Below, in pieces: positions 40,065 through 48,466 of a DNA stretch of 64,000 bases (the first letter of the stretch is position 1; the number at the start of each line of letters is the position of its first letter). The notes beneath the pieces are model-generated. The model did not search any database. It was not told the DNA's origin and worked only from the letters and a program-made list of their open reading frames with translations. A program made the position numbers and the translations under genes. Source of the stretch: Streptomyces sp. NBC_00440 (GTDB taxonomy: Bacteria; Actinomycetota; Actinomycetes; Streptomycetales; Streptomycetaceae); contig NZ_CP107921.1 of the NCBI RefSeq assembly GCF_036014215.1, positions 7,499,501 to 7,563,500 of the forward strand, in the 5' to 3' direction.

Positions 40065-40430
40065 CTACGCCTCCTTCGCGTTCTCCACCGACTTGCGGAC
40101 CTCGTCCATGTCCAGCGCGCGGGCCTGTCCGATCACATCCTCCAGAGCGGCTTCCGGCAGAGCGCCGGGCTGCGAGAAGACCGCGACATTGTCACGCACG
40201 ATCATCAGGGTGGGGATGGAGCGGATCTCGAAGGCCGCGGCCAGTTCCTGCTGGGCCTCCGTGTCGACCTTCGCGAAGACGAGATCGTCGTGCCGCTCCG
40301 AAGCGCCCTCGTATACCGGGGCGAACTGACGGCACGGTCCGCACCAAGAAGCCCAGAAGTCGATGAGGACGAAGTCGTTGTCGGTCACGACGTCGTCGAA
40401 GTTTTCCTTGGTGAGCTCGACCGTGGTCAT
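40065..40430 (-). CDS. trxA: Thioredoxin
   Basis: A 121-aa thioredoxin with the active site WCGPC (cysteines 30 and 33), DFWASWCGPCRQFAPVYE and the cis-proline strand RSIPTLMIVRD. It is slightly longer than the usual 108 residues because of a C-terminal helical tail rich in Glu/Lys. GAAAGG precedes the ATG. It is divergent from a flavoprotein disulfide-oxidoreductase-like gene, which suggests a shared redox role. Confidence 0.93.
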   Translation of the reverse strand: MTTVELTKENFDDVVTDNDFVLIDFWASWCGPCRQFAPVYEGASERHDDLVFAKVDTEAQQELAAAFEIRSIPTLMIVRDNVAVFSQPGALPEAALEDVIGQARALDMDEVRKSVENAKEA

Positions 40431-40547
40431 GCTGTGCCCGCCTTTCGTGGCTGACCGGTGTGTTCGCCCGCGTCAACCGTGGTGTTCGCTGTCGTATTCC
40501 GACTGCCCATGTGGCCGCTCGGCACACCCCGTACCAGACTGGCCCCT

Positions 40548-41981
40548 ATGACCGATGGCATGAAGAACACGGTGTACGACGTGGTGGTGATCGGCGCGGG
40601 CCCGGTCGGCGAGAACGTGGCGGACCGTGCCCGCGCCGGCGGCCTGAGCACGGCGGTGGTCGAGAGCGAACTGGTCGGCGGCGAGTGCTCGTACTGGGCG
40701 TGCATGCCGAGCAAGGCCCTGCTGCGCCCGGTGACGGCGCGCGCCGACGCGCGCAGGGTCCCCGGACTGCGCGGAGCGGTGCGGGGGCCGCTCGACGTGG
40801 CCGAGGTACTCGCCCACCGGGACGCCTACGCCTCGCATTGGAAGGACGACGGCCAGGTCGCCTGGCTGGCGGACATCGGAGTGGATCTCTACCGCGGCCA
40901 GGGCCGGCTCACCGGCAGGAGGACGGTCGTCGTCACCGGTCCGGCGGGGGAGCAGCGGCAGCTGACCGCACGGCACGCGGTCGCCGTGTGCACCGGGAGC
41001 CGCGCGGTCATCCCTGAGCTGCCCGGACTTGCCGGCGCCCGGCCCTGGACCAGCCGTGAGGCGACCAGCGCGCGGGCGGTACCCGGACGTCTGGTGATTG
41101 TCGGCGGGGGAGTGGTGGCCACCGAGATGGCCACCGTCTGGCAGGCCCTCGGCTCCCGCGTGACGATGCTGGTGCGCGGCGGAGGGCTGCTGCCGAGGAT
41201 GGAGCCCTTCGCGGGCGAGCTGGTGGCATCGGCGCTCAAGGAGGCCGGGGCGGACCTGCGGTTCCACACGTCCGCCGCCTCGGTCGAGCGGGGGGATGGA
41301 CCGGTGACCGTGGTGCTGGAGGGCGGAGAGCGGATCGAGGCCGACGAGATCCTCGTCGCCACCGGCCGAGCCCCGCGCACCGACGACATCGGCCTGGACA
41401 TGGTGGGCCTGACCGCGGGCGCCTGGCTGCCCGTGGACGACAGCTGCCGGGTCGACGGCAGCGACTGGCTGTACGCCGTCGGGGACGTCAACCACCGGGC
41501 CCTGCTGACCCATCAGGGCAAGTACCAGGCCCGTGTCGCGGGTGCCGCGATCACCGCACGGGCGCAGGGTGTCCCCCTGCTGGAGACCGACCGCTGGGGC
41601 GCCCACGCCGCGACCGCCGACCACGCGGCGGTCTCCCAGGTGGTCTTCACGGACCCGGAGGCGGCATCGGCCGGACTCACCCTCGCCGAGGCGGAGAGCG
41701 CCGGGTACCGGGTCAGAGCAGTGGACTACGACATGGCGGGCGTCGCGGGGGCGGGCCTGTACGCCGACGGGTACCGGGGCCGCGCCCGTATGGTCGTCGA
41801 TCTCGACCGCGAGGTCCTCGTCGGCGCCACGTTCGTGGGCCCGGGAGTCAGCGAACTGCTGCACTCGGCGTCGGTCGCGATCGCGGGGGAGGTCCCCGTC
41901 GAGCGGCTGTGGCACGCGGTCCCGGCGTACCCGACGATCAGCGAGGTGTGGCTGCGGCTGCTGGAGACGTTCAGGGGATAG
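40548..41981 (+). CDS. Pyridine nucleotide-disulfide oxidoreductase-like flavoprotein
   Basis: A 477-aa FAD/NAD(P) protein of the dihydrolipoamide dehydrogenase family. It has the FAD motif VVVIGAGPVGENVAD, redox cysteines C47 and C52 in GGECSYWACMPSKALLRP, NAD-binding VIVGGGVVATEMA, and YAVGDVNHRALLTH. At the C-terminus the usual HAHPT-x-x-E active-site histidines are replaced (AVPAYPTISE), so it is unlikely to be a standard dihydrolipoyl dehydrogenase. The start MTDGMKNTVYDVV is chosen just before the FAD strand. It is divergent from thioredoxin. Confidence 0.85.
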   Translation: MTDGMKNTVYDVVVIGAGPVGENVADRARAGGLSTAVVESELVGGECSYWACMPSKALLRPVTARADARRVPGLRGAVRGPLDVAEVLAHRDAYASHWKDDGQVAWLADIGVDLYRGQGRLTGRRTVVVTGPAGEQRQLTARHAVAVCTGSRAVIPELPGLAGARPWTSREATSARAVPGRLVIVGGGVVATEMATVWQALGSRVTMLVRGGGLLPRMEPFAGELVASALKEAGADLRFHTSAASVERGDGPVTVVLEGGERIEADEILVATGRAPRTDDIGLDMVGLTAGAWLPVDDSCRVDGSDWLYAVGDVNHRALLTHQGKYQARVAGAAITARAQGVPLLETDRWGAHAATADHAAVSQVVFTDPEAASAGLTLAEAESAGYRVRAVDYDMAGVAGAGLYADGYRGRARMVVDLDREVLVGATFVGPGVSELLHSASVAIAGEVPVERLWHAVPAYPTISEVWLRLLETFRG

Positions 41982-41990
41982 GAGCCGCCG

Positions 41991-42211
41991 TTAAGAAGTC
42001 ATCTCATTTGGCTCATTTGGCGAGTCTGTTCACGGCGTCGCGGTCCGCGGCGTGAGCGGATCGGCGGTATTCCTTGGACGAGAGTCGACCGGGGCAAGTA
42101 CACGATCGCGGCCAGCACCTCACGATCACCGTGCCGACGCCGACCGCCGCCCTGAGGCCGCGAGGGCGCCGCCGGTACCACCTGGTGAAGCCAAATGAGA
42201 TGGCTTCTAAG
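41991..42211. mobile_element. MITE-like remnant of an IS5-type element
   Basis: Imperfect inverted repeats bound a 220-bp unit: left 41991-42012 and, inverted, right 42190-42211, sharing GAAG(T/C)CATCTCATTTGGC. Reading leftward from the right end, the frame includes PSRPQGGGRRRHGDREVLAAIV, which is like the N-terminus of IS5-family transposases of streptomycetes. The frame then breaks and nothing of the catalytic domain remains. It is therefore an internally deleted element, movable only in trans if at all. I see no clear target duplication. It marks the left edge of the accessory carbohydrate island; the following 120 bp to the GH31 stop holds nothing recognisable. Confidence 0.65.
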
Positions 42212-42332
42212 GTCGATCGGGTGACTGCCGGGTCGGCCATGGGGCCACGCACGAGCGAGGTTCCAGCGGCCGAGGCATCGACGAGCGCGGCGGTGCTCAG
42301 GGGCCTGTGTCATCGCACCGCCGCGCCGGCGC

Positions 42333-45089
42333 TCACCGCCGGGTCTTGATCACCGTGCGCTGATCGGTGGGGAGTTGCGCGGTCTTCACTGTCAGCGTCC
42401 GCTTGGCCGAGTCATACGTCCATTTCACCGGCTTCCCGTTCACCGTCACTGACCGTGGGCGCTCGGCGTTCACGTAACTGAGGGTCCATGAACGAGACGT
42501 GACCCGGTCGGGATACGTCCCTTGCTGCGGCGAAACGGTGAGCGTGTCGCCGGCCGTGCGGATCGTCGTCGTCGCGTGTTCACCGCGCGAGTACTGCATG
42601 CCGTCGCCCGCGTCTTCGTACAGCGGGAAGGAGCTGTGGCCGCTGGAACCGACGGTGAGCGTGACGTGGTCCATGGGGGACTTGGCGTCGTAATCCTTGT
42701 AGTCCTGCTGGGGGAGGATGCCGCCGGAGCGGATCAGGACCGGCATTTCGTCCAGAGGCGTCGTCACGCGGACTGACTTCGGGCCGGTGTAGGTCTTGCC
42801 GGTGAAGTAGTCGGTCCAGGTGCCCGGTGGCACCCAGGGTGTGGACTTCCCGCCCGGCTCGGTGACCGGGGCGACCAGCACATCGTCGCCGAGGGTGTAC
42901 TGGGTGGAGTGCTCGTACGCGGCCTTCTGCTCGGGGTAGTTGAGGTACAGGGGGCGGGCCATGGGCAGGCCGGTCCGGGTCGACTCGCGGGCCAGGGAGT
43001 AGAAGTACGGGGTGAGCGCGCCGCGCAGGCGGTCGAACTTCTCACCCGCTTCGCCGGCCTCGCCGCCGAATTCCCAGGGCAGGGACGCCTTTCCGCCGGA
43101 GTGGATGCGGTCGATGGGGGAGAAGGCGCCGAGCTGCATCCAACGGGCGTACAGCTCGGGGTTCTTGTCGGTCTCCTCGCCGTGGAAGGAGCCGATGTCG
43201 TGGCTGACATAAGGCAGGCCGATGTTGCCTTCGGAGGCGTTGATGCCGGCCGCGAAGGCGAGGGTCTCCCAGGTGGGCGAGGAGTCGCCGGTGAAGTGCA
43301 TCGTCGAGCGGTGATCGGCCCAGGGTCCGGACGGGTAGCCACCGCCCAGACGCTGGTAGGAGGCGCCGATGCGGGAGAAGGCGAAGCCGCGCAGGCCGGT
43401 GGCCTCGGCGGTGTGGGCCGCGTACAGCTGGTTGATCAGGGTATCGGGGGTGATGCCCCGGCCGGTGGCGAGGGACGCGTCGCAGCACCAGTCGTTCCAC
43501 CACAGGCGCACGCCTTGGGCGTCGTACGGCTTGTGCAGGTCGAAGAAGGCCTTGGCCTGGTCCGGGTCGGACCAGTCGAAGCCGTAGCAGTCGGCGCCAG
43601 AGTTGCAGGGGGTCTTGGAGAGTTGGCCGTTCGCGGTCAGCATGGCCTGGGGGAAGGCGGGGTCGGAGGCGTCGATGGAGGGGTGCGTGTTCAGGACGAC
43701 GGGCAGGCCGTTGTCCTTGGCCCACTTCATGAAGGCGTCCGGGTCGGGGAAGAGGTCCTTGTTCCAGCCCGTCCAGCCGTTCCACCAGCCCGAGCCCTTG
43801 TAGTCCGTGTCGACGACCAGGGCGTCCAACGGCACCTTGTGGGAACGGAACTGGGCAAGGAGTTCCTTGTAGTCGTCGGTCGAATAGGCGTGCCAGCGGG
43901 AGAACCACAGGCCGAACGCCCAGCGCGGTAGCAGCGGTGCCGGTCCGGTCAGTGACTGCAGGTCGCGCAGGCCCTGCTTGTAGTCGTGTCCGTAGCCGAA
44001 GAGGTAGCCGTCCTGGTAGGCGGACTCCGGCCGTTCACGGCGGGGGGTGGGCTGCTGGCCGTCCCCGTTCGACAGCGCCGTTGCCGAGTCGTCGAGCAGG
44101 TACCAGCCGTCGCGGGAGAGCACGCCGTCGTTCAACTGGTAAGGAGCGGAAGGCGTGTTGTCCAGGCCGCGGGTCCAGCCGCCCAGGTTGGAGGTCTCAC
44201 CCTTCGTCGCCGGGGTGGGGAAGGCGGCTTCGGCGGAGCGCGTGAGGGCGAAGGCGTCGATGTTCACCTTGCCCGTGTCGCCGTCGCGCATGGCGACCGT
44301 GATGTCGTCGATGCCATGCTTCAGCTCGACCGTGATCGGCTCGGAGACCTGGTACCTCTCCCAGTCGCCGGACGGTGTCATGGTGACCTGCTGCCGCCGG
44401 CCGCCTGCCTCGACGGACAGGGTGCGGTCCGTCGTCCGCCCGTCGGAAGCCTTGGCGTTGGAGTAGCGAAGGCGCAGGGTGTACCTGCCGTCGGCGGGCA
44501 CGTTGCGTACGCGCACCGTCGAGGCTGCGCCCGCCTGCTCGTAGCCGGCGGTGACACCCCGCCCGTACGCCTTGGTGGACTGCCCGGGCGAGGTGTACTT
44601 CGCGCCGCCGGACATGGTGCCGTACTCCGTGTCGCACACCGCGCCGAACGTGCATGTCGACGTGGACTCGCCGAACTGCGGGTGGCCGGTGACCAGTTGG
44701 TCGCCTGCCGTGAGCCGTACTTCGGTGTTGTCCTGAGTGAAGGGCCCCGAGCCGAGCCGGTACCGCAAGGTGAGACCGCTGGTCCGGATCACCCGGTATC
44801 CGTTCTCCACGCGGGCGGTGTATGCGGGCGGCGAGAAGTCGCGCTGTACCGCGTTCACCGTCGGACGGTCCTCGAACCGGCCGTCCTTCGCGTACTCCAT
44901 GCGCACCAGCGTGGGGGTGAGTACCTGGAAGCGGACGTCGTGGTCGATCACTGTGCCCTGAGCGGGACGCTGCCCGGGCTGCGCCTGCGCGCCTGTCGCC
45001 GCGGCCAGGGCGAGCAGTCCGCCCGCCGCCGCTGCCGCCAGGGCCTGGGTCGTGCGGGCGCCGCCCTGTCTGTCACCGAGATGTCGCAT
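42333..45089 (-). CDS. Secreted GH31 glycoside hydrolase with inserted carbohydrate-binding domain
   Basis: A 918-aa exported enzyme. The signal peptide ends near residue 36 (ATGAQA). The N-terminal beta-sandwich is interrupted at residues about 146-288 by a carbohydrate-binding-like module that opens C-x5-C and ends GKVNIDAFALTR. The (beta/alpha)8 barrel follows (RWAFGLWFSRWHAYS), with candidate nucleophile D533 in WWNDWCC and acid/base D602 in FTGDSSPTWE. The WNDWCC wording differs from the usual WIDMNE of alpha-glucosidases, so specificity is open. GAGGAG precedes the ATG. The promoter shares a long sequence with that of the ABC importer. Confidence 0.88.
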   Translation of the reverse strand: MRHLGDRQGGARTTQALAAAAAGGLLALAAATGAQAQPGQRPAQGTVIDHDVRFQVLTPTLVRMEYAKDGRFEDRPTVNAVQRDFSPPAYTARVENGYRVIRTSGLTLRYRLGSGPFTQDNTEVRLTAGDQLVTGHPQFGESTSTCTFGAVCDTEYGTMSGGAKYTSPGQSTKAYGRGVTAGYEQAGAASTVRVRNVPADGRYTLRLRYSNAKASDGRTTDRTLSVEAGGRRQQVTMTPSGDWERYQVSEPITVELKHGIDDITVAMRDGDTGKVNIDAFALTRSAEAAFPTPATKGETSNLGGWTRGLDNTPSAPYQLNDGVLSRDGWYLLDDSATALSNGDGQQPTPRRERPESAYQDGYLFGYGHDYKQGLRDLQSLTGPAPLLPRWAFGLWFSRWHAYSTDDYKELLAQFRSHKVPLDALVVDTDYKGSGWWNGWTGWNKDLFPDPDAFMKWAKDNGLPVVLNTHPSIDASDPAFPQAMLTANGQLSKTPCNSGADCYGFDWSDPDQAKAFFDLHKPYDAQGVRLWWNDWCCDASLATGRGITPDTLINQLYAAHTAEATGLRGFAFSRIGASYQRLGGGYPSGPWADHRSTMHFTGDSSPTWETLAFAAGINASEGNIGLPYVSHDIGSFHGEETDKNPELYARWMQLGAFSPIDRIHSGGKASLPWEFGGEAGEAGEKFDRLRGALTPYFYSLARESTRTGLPMARPLYLNYPEQKAAYEHSTQYTLGDDVLVAPVTEPGGKSTPWVPPGTWTDYFTGKTYTGPKSVRVTTPLDEMPVLIRSGGILPQQDYKDYDAKSPMDHVTLTVGSSGHSSFPLYEDAGDGMQYSRGEHATTTIRTAGDTLTVSPQQGTYPDRVTSRSWTLSYVNAERPRSVTVNGKPVKWTYDSAKRTLTVKTAQLPTDQRTVIKTRR

Positions 45090-45144
45090 GCCGCGGGGTC
45101 TCCTCGTCTACCGGCGCCGCCGGTACGTGAGTGGAGGGAGAGGC

Positions 45145-45186
45145 GATTAGTTCGACTAGGCTCTGAACTAATTAGTCGGCTGTCAA
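45145..45186 (-). promoter_or_regulatory. GH31 promoter with shared ROK-type operator
   Basis: On the minus strand TTGACA (45186-45181) is followed, 14 bases later, by TTCAGAG (45167-45161) and CCTAGTCGAACTAATC (45160-45145). The same layout occurs before the importer genes with the same spacing. ATTAGTTC/GAACTAAT half-sites are repeated here, giving a bipartite palindrome. The adjacent ROK protein is the likely binder. Confidence 0.7.
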
Positions 45187-45244
45187 GACGCTGACCGGCC
45201 TCGCGTAGCGTCGCCCTCTGCGGGCCCCGGATCCCCGGCGCGCT

Positions 45245-45600
45245 CTACGGCTGTTCGGCGTCGCGGTCCAGTCCTGCGCGGTAGGTGATGGTGGCAGCCC
45301 GCACCAGGGTCGCCGCGTCCAGTTCGGCCGGGATGTTGGTGACGTCTCCCTTGACCGTGCCGTCGGTGGTGCCTGCGTCAGCGGCGATCTCCGCGTTGGG
45401 CAGACTGCGGGAGAGCAGCACCAGGACATCCCGCTCACGGTCGCTCAGCGATTCCAGGCGGCGTTGGCGGCGTTGTTCGTCCGGTGAGACACGGGCCGGC
45501 CGGCGGGTGCGTGCTCCGAGAAGCCGTCGGGCGACGGCGGGGCGAGCGCCGCGTGCCCGGTGTGCACGCCGTGAATGGTACGTACGAGCTGGTCGGTCTC
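45245..45600 (-). pseudogene. Remnant of a NarL/LuxR-type response regulator
   Basis: Two pieces of one response regulator lie in different frames. The end of a receiver domain, DQLVRTIHGVHTGHAALAPP (45541-45600), hits a stop shortly after. A helix-turn-helix piece, LESLSDRERDVLVLLSRSLPNAEIA followed by DGTVKGDVTNIPAELD (ending at 45245), has changed conserved positions. The rest of the receiver is missing. The long open frame over this region is therefore not an intact gene. Relic of an older locus before the ROK gene. Confidence 0.65.
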
Positions 45601-45701
45601 GGTGCGGCCCGACCTGCTCGGTGGGGCACCACGCCGGCACTCGGCCGCCGGTCAGCAGCGCTCGGTCCCGTGCGGCGCGGACCCTGAACTGTTCTTTCGC
45701 C

Positions 45702-46979
45702 TCACCGCACGGAGGATGTGAGAGTCCCGCCCGGGTCCTGGTACACGAGGTCGAGCGACAGATGCGCGCCCCCATGTGCCGCGGCACTGAACCCGAGGGT
45801 GGACACCATGACGGCGCATCCGCCTGCGTCAGGAGCCATGACGCGCTCGGCGAGTTCGCTCTGGACGCGGTCGACGAGGTAGTCGCCGAAGAAGGCGAAG
45901 TAGCCGCCGAGCACGATGGCCCGGGGGTTGAGGATGTCGGCAAGCACCGCCAGGCCGAGCCCCAGGCCGTCGGCGATCTCTTCCAGCGCCGTCACGGTGG
46001 CCGCGTCTCCGGCATCGCTGCGGCGTCTGAGTTCCGCGAGGCGCTGCTCCAGGTCCACGGTGGCATCACGCACCGGGTCGTCGGGTGCGGCGGCCTGATC
46101 GAGGAGGGCGTGCAGGCCGACCATGGTCTCCCAGCATCCGCGTCGACCGCAGACGCACACCTTGCCATCGGAGCTCAGGCGCATGTGGCCGATCTCGCCG
46201 GCGAATCCGGCCGATCCGCGAAGGAGCCTGCCGCCGGAGATGATGCCACCACCGACGCCGGTCTCGCCCGTCACGTAGATCAGGTCGTGGATATCGGAGG
46301 CTGAGGCGATCAAGTATTCGGCGATGGCGCCGAGTTTCGCGTCGTTCTCCAGGTGGACCGGAGGGGACTTCGGCCCCAGGCGTTGCCGCAGCGAGCCGAC
46401 GACGTCGACATTCCGCCAGCCGATGTTGGGTGCGTACGAAACCACGCCGCTGTCGTGCTGAATCACGCCGGGCGCCGCGATCGTCACCGCTACCGCCCGC
46501 GAGCCGCTGCTGCGCAGCTTCCGGCAGACGACGTCGATCGCCTCCGCTGCCCGGTCGAGGACCCGGTCGGGGCCCTCGGCCCGGGCGTCGAGGGTGACGC
46601 GATGCTCGGCGGCGACGTCGCCGCGCAGATTCAGTGCGATCAAGAAGAGGTAATCGGCGCTGATCTCCAGGCCGATGCCGCAGATGGAGCGCCCGTCCAT
46701 CTCGACGGTGCGGCTGGGCCTGCCGACGGCTCCCTCGCGGGCGGGCTCCCCCTCGCGGACCAGGCCGCGCTCCATCAACTCCGCGACCAGATTGGTGATC
46801 GTGGCTTTGGGCAGCCCCGTCTCCGCGGAGATCTGCGTGCGCGGCCGTGGACCCGCGTCGCGCAACAGGCGTAGCACCAGACCGAGATTCGCCCGGCGCA
46901 GAGACGCACGATCGGCTGCCCTGATCGGTCCGTCCCCGCCCAGGTCCCGTACGCCTGCTCCCCGTAGCCCTGTCCTCAC
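45702..46979 (-). CDS. ROK family transcriptional repressor
   Basis: A 425-aa NagC/XylR-type regulator. The N-terminal winged helix covers about residues 20-80 (RANLGLVLRLLRDAG, ISAETGLPKATITNLVAELMERGLV). The ROK sugar-kinase-like domain follows, with IYVTGETGVGGGIISGGRLLRG and the zinc motif CVCGRRGCWE intact. The GTG start has GGGAGAGG just upstream; the longer open frame is not needed. It is divergent from the sugar importer, and a palindromic site shared with the GH31 promoter lies between. It probably represses both until a sugar ligand binds. Confidence 0.9.
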   Translation of the reverse strand: MRTGLRGAGVRDLGGDGPIRAADRASLRRANLGLVLRLLRDAGPRPRTQISAETGLPKATITNLVAELMERGLVREGEPAREGAVGRPSRTVEMDGRSICGIGLEISADYLFLIALNLRGDVAAEHRVTLDARAEGPDRVLDRAAEAIDVVCRKLRSSGSRAVAVTIAAPGVIQHDSGVVSYAPNIGWRNVDVVGSLRQRLGPKSPPVHLENDAKLGAIAEYLIASASDIHDLIYVTGETGVGGGIISGGRLLRGSAGFAGEIGHMRLSSDGKVCVCGRRGCWETMVGLHALLDQAAAPDDPVRDATVDLEQRLAELRRRSDAGDAATVTALEEIADGLGLGLAVLADILNPRAIVLGGYFAFFGDYLVDRVQSELAERVMAPDAGGCAVMVSTLGFSAAAHGGAHLSLDLVYQDPGGTLTSSVR

Positions 46980-47087
46980 TCGACCTCTCCCTCGTATACC
47001 TGCCTGCGCACCATGCCAACGTACGCGAGCCGTCAAGCGTGGCGCGAGGGGCTGGTTGCGCTGGTGCAACTTTCTTGCCCCACCCCG

Positions 47088-47129
47088 TTGACTTGGAAAT
47101 ATTAATTTCAGATCCTAGTCGAACTAATC
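47088..47129 (+). promoter_or_regulatory. Importer promoter with shared ROK-type operator
   Basis: TTGACT (47088-47093), 14 bases, TTCAGAT (47107-47113), then CCTAGTCGAACTAATC (47114-47129). The 23-base block from TTCAGA to AATC differs at one position from the GH31 promoter copy, and the distance to the TTGAC hexamer is identical. The CTAGT-CG-AACTA core is nearly palindromic. It lies between the divergent ROK and binding-protein starts. Confidence 0.75.
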
Positions 47130-47146
47130 CGTTCGGTGAGGGGGCG

Positions 47147-48451
47147 ATGATGCAGGTGCGCAGCGCGACGGTGGTCGGTGCGGCGGTTGCGGTGTTGGTC
47201 GCGGTGTCCGGGTGTACGTCCGCGGAGAGCGGGTCGGACGCTTCGGGCGGCAAGGTCACGCTCGACTTCTGGGGCTGGGCTCCGGGCTACGAGAAGGTTG
47301 TCGCGGAGTTCAACAAGACCCACCCGGACATCAGGGTCGACTTCCAGAAGACGGCTGCGGGCTCCAAGGGCGGTTACACCAAGATGCTCACGGCCGCGAA
47401 GGCAGGCAACGCACCGTGTCTGGCCATGGTGGGCTACGAGACGGTTCCGAGCTTCGTGGCCGCAGGCGCCTTGGCGGACATCACCAAGTACGCCGCCCCG
47501 CACAAGGGGGAGTTCGCGGACTGGACCTGGAACCAGGTGACCGTCGCCGGTAAGACCTATGGCGCGCCGGTGGACACGGCCCCGATGGCACTGTTCTACC
47601 GCAAGGATCTCTTTGCCAAGTACGGCATCGACAAGCCCCCGGCCACGTGGGACGAGTACCGGGCTGCGGCCGAGAAGGTGCACAAGGCCGACCCGGACGT
47701 CTACCTGGGCACCTTCGGCACGGACGCCTACAACTACGCCGGCCTGGCATGGCAGGCCGGTGCCAAGTGGTTCGACACCACGACCGACGCCTGGAAGGTG
47801 GCTCTCGACAGCGGGGCCAACACCAAGGTCGCCGACTACTGGCAGGGCCTCCTCGACGACAAGCTGCTCAAGCCGGAGCCGAGCTTCGACCCGTCCCTCT
47901 ACAAGAACATGGCCTCCGGCAAGATCCTCTCCGACGTCAACGCCGTGTGGAACGCGCCGCTTCTCGCCTCCAGCGTGAAGTCCACCTCCGGCAAGTGGGC
48001 GGTAGCCCCGATGCCGGTGTGGGATGCCGGAAAGCCCGCCTACGGCAACGACGGGGGTTCGTCCACCGCGGTCATGAAGGACTGCGAACACCCGGAACAG
48101 GCAACCGAGTTCGCCATGTGGATGAGCACGAACAAGGACAGCCTCGGCACGCTGATCAAGGACACCGGCATCTATCCGGCGGCCACCGCAGGTCTTGACC
48201 GTCCGGCGCTGTCCGAGCCCGACCCCTTCTACGGCGGTCAGAAGATCTACGACGTCTTCAAGAAGGAGAGCGCGCAGATCGACACCAGCTGGAAGTGGGG
48301 CCCGACGATGACGCAGACCTCGACCGATCTCACCGACGGCCTCGGGCGCACGGGCAAGGGCAGCACCACCCTGCCGGAGATGCTCGCCGCCGCTCGGAAG
48401 AAGACGGTCGGCGAGATGAAGAGCCAGGGCATCAATGTCACCAACGACTGA
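47147..48451 (+). CDS. Sugar ABC transporter substrate-binding lipoprotein
   Basis: A 434-aa family 1 solute-binding protein. The short signal ends in a VSGC lipobox (Cys about residue 23). Mature segments include VTLDFWGWAPGYEKVVAEFNKTHPDI and YGAPVDTAPMALFYRKDLFAKYGIDKPP, characteristic of maltose/oligosaccharide-binding proteins. GTGAGGGGGCG precedes the ATG. It is the first gene of a four-gene operon with two permeases and the 670-aa protein. No ATPase is present; Streptomyces sugar importers often share MsiK encoded elsewhere. Confidence 0.92.
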   Translation: MMQVRSATVVGAAVAVLVAVSGCTSAESGSDASGGKVTLDFWGWAPGYEKVVAEFNKTHPDIRVDFQKTAAGSKGGYTKMLTAAKAGNAPCLAMVGYETVPSFVAAGALADITKYAAPHKGEFADWTWNQVTVAGKTYGAPVDTAPMALFYRKDLFAKYGIDKPPATWDEYRAAAEKVHKADPDVYLGTFGTDAYNYAGLAWQAGAKWFDTTTDAWKVALDSGANTKVADYWQGLLDDKLLKPEPSFDPSLYKNMASGKILSDVNAVWNAPLLASSVKSTSGKWAVAPMPVWDAGKPAYGNDGGSSTAVMKDCEHPEQATEFAMWMSTNKDSLGTLIKDTGIYPAATAGLDRPALSEPDPFYGGQKIYDVFKKESAQIDTSWKWGPTMTQTSTDLTDGLGRTGKGSTTLPEMLAAARKKTVGEMKSQGINVTND

Positions 48452-48466
48452 CCGGAGCAGCACACC

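Noticed and set aside
42211..42332. Possible extension of the transposase remnant to the right of the inverted repeat
   Set aside because: The open frame continues by chance through the repeat; residues outside it match nothing and lie outside the element ends.
45245..45943. A 232-aa open frame as an intact LuxR regulator
   Set aside because: Only the last third resembles a helix-turn-helix, the receiver piece is in another frame, and the N-terminal part is antisense to the real ROK gene.
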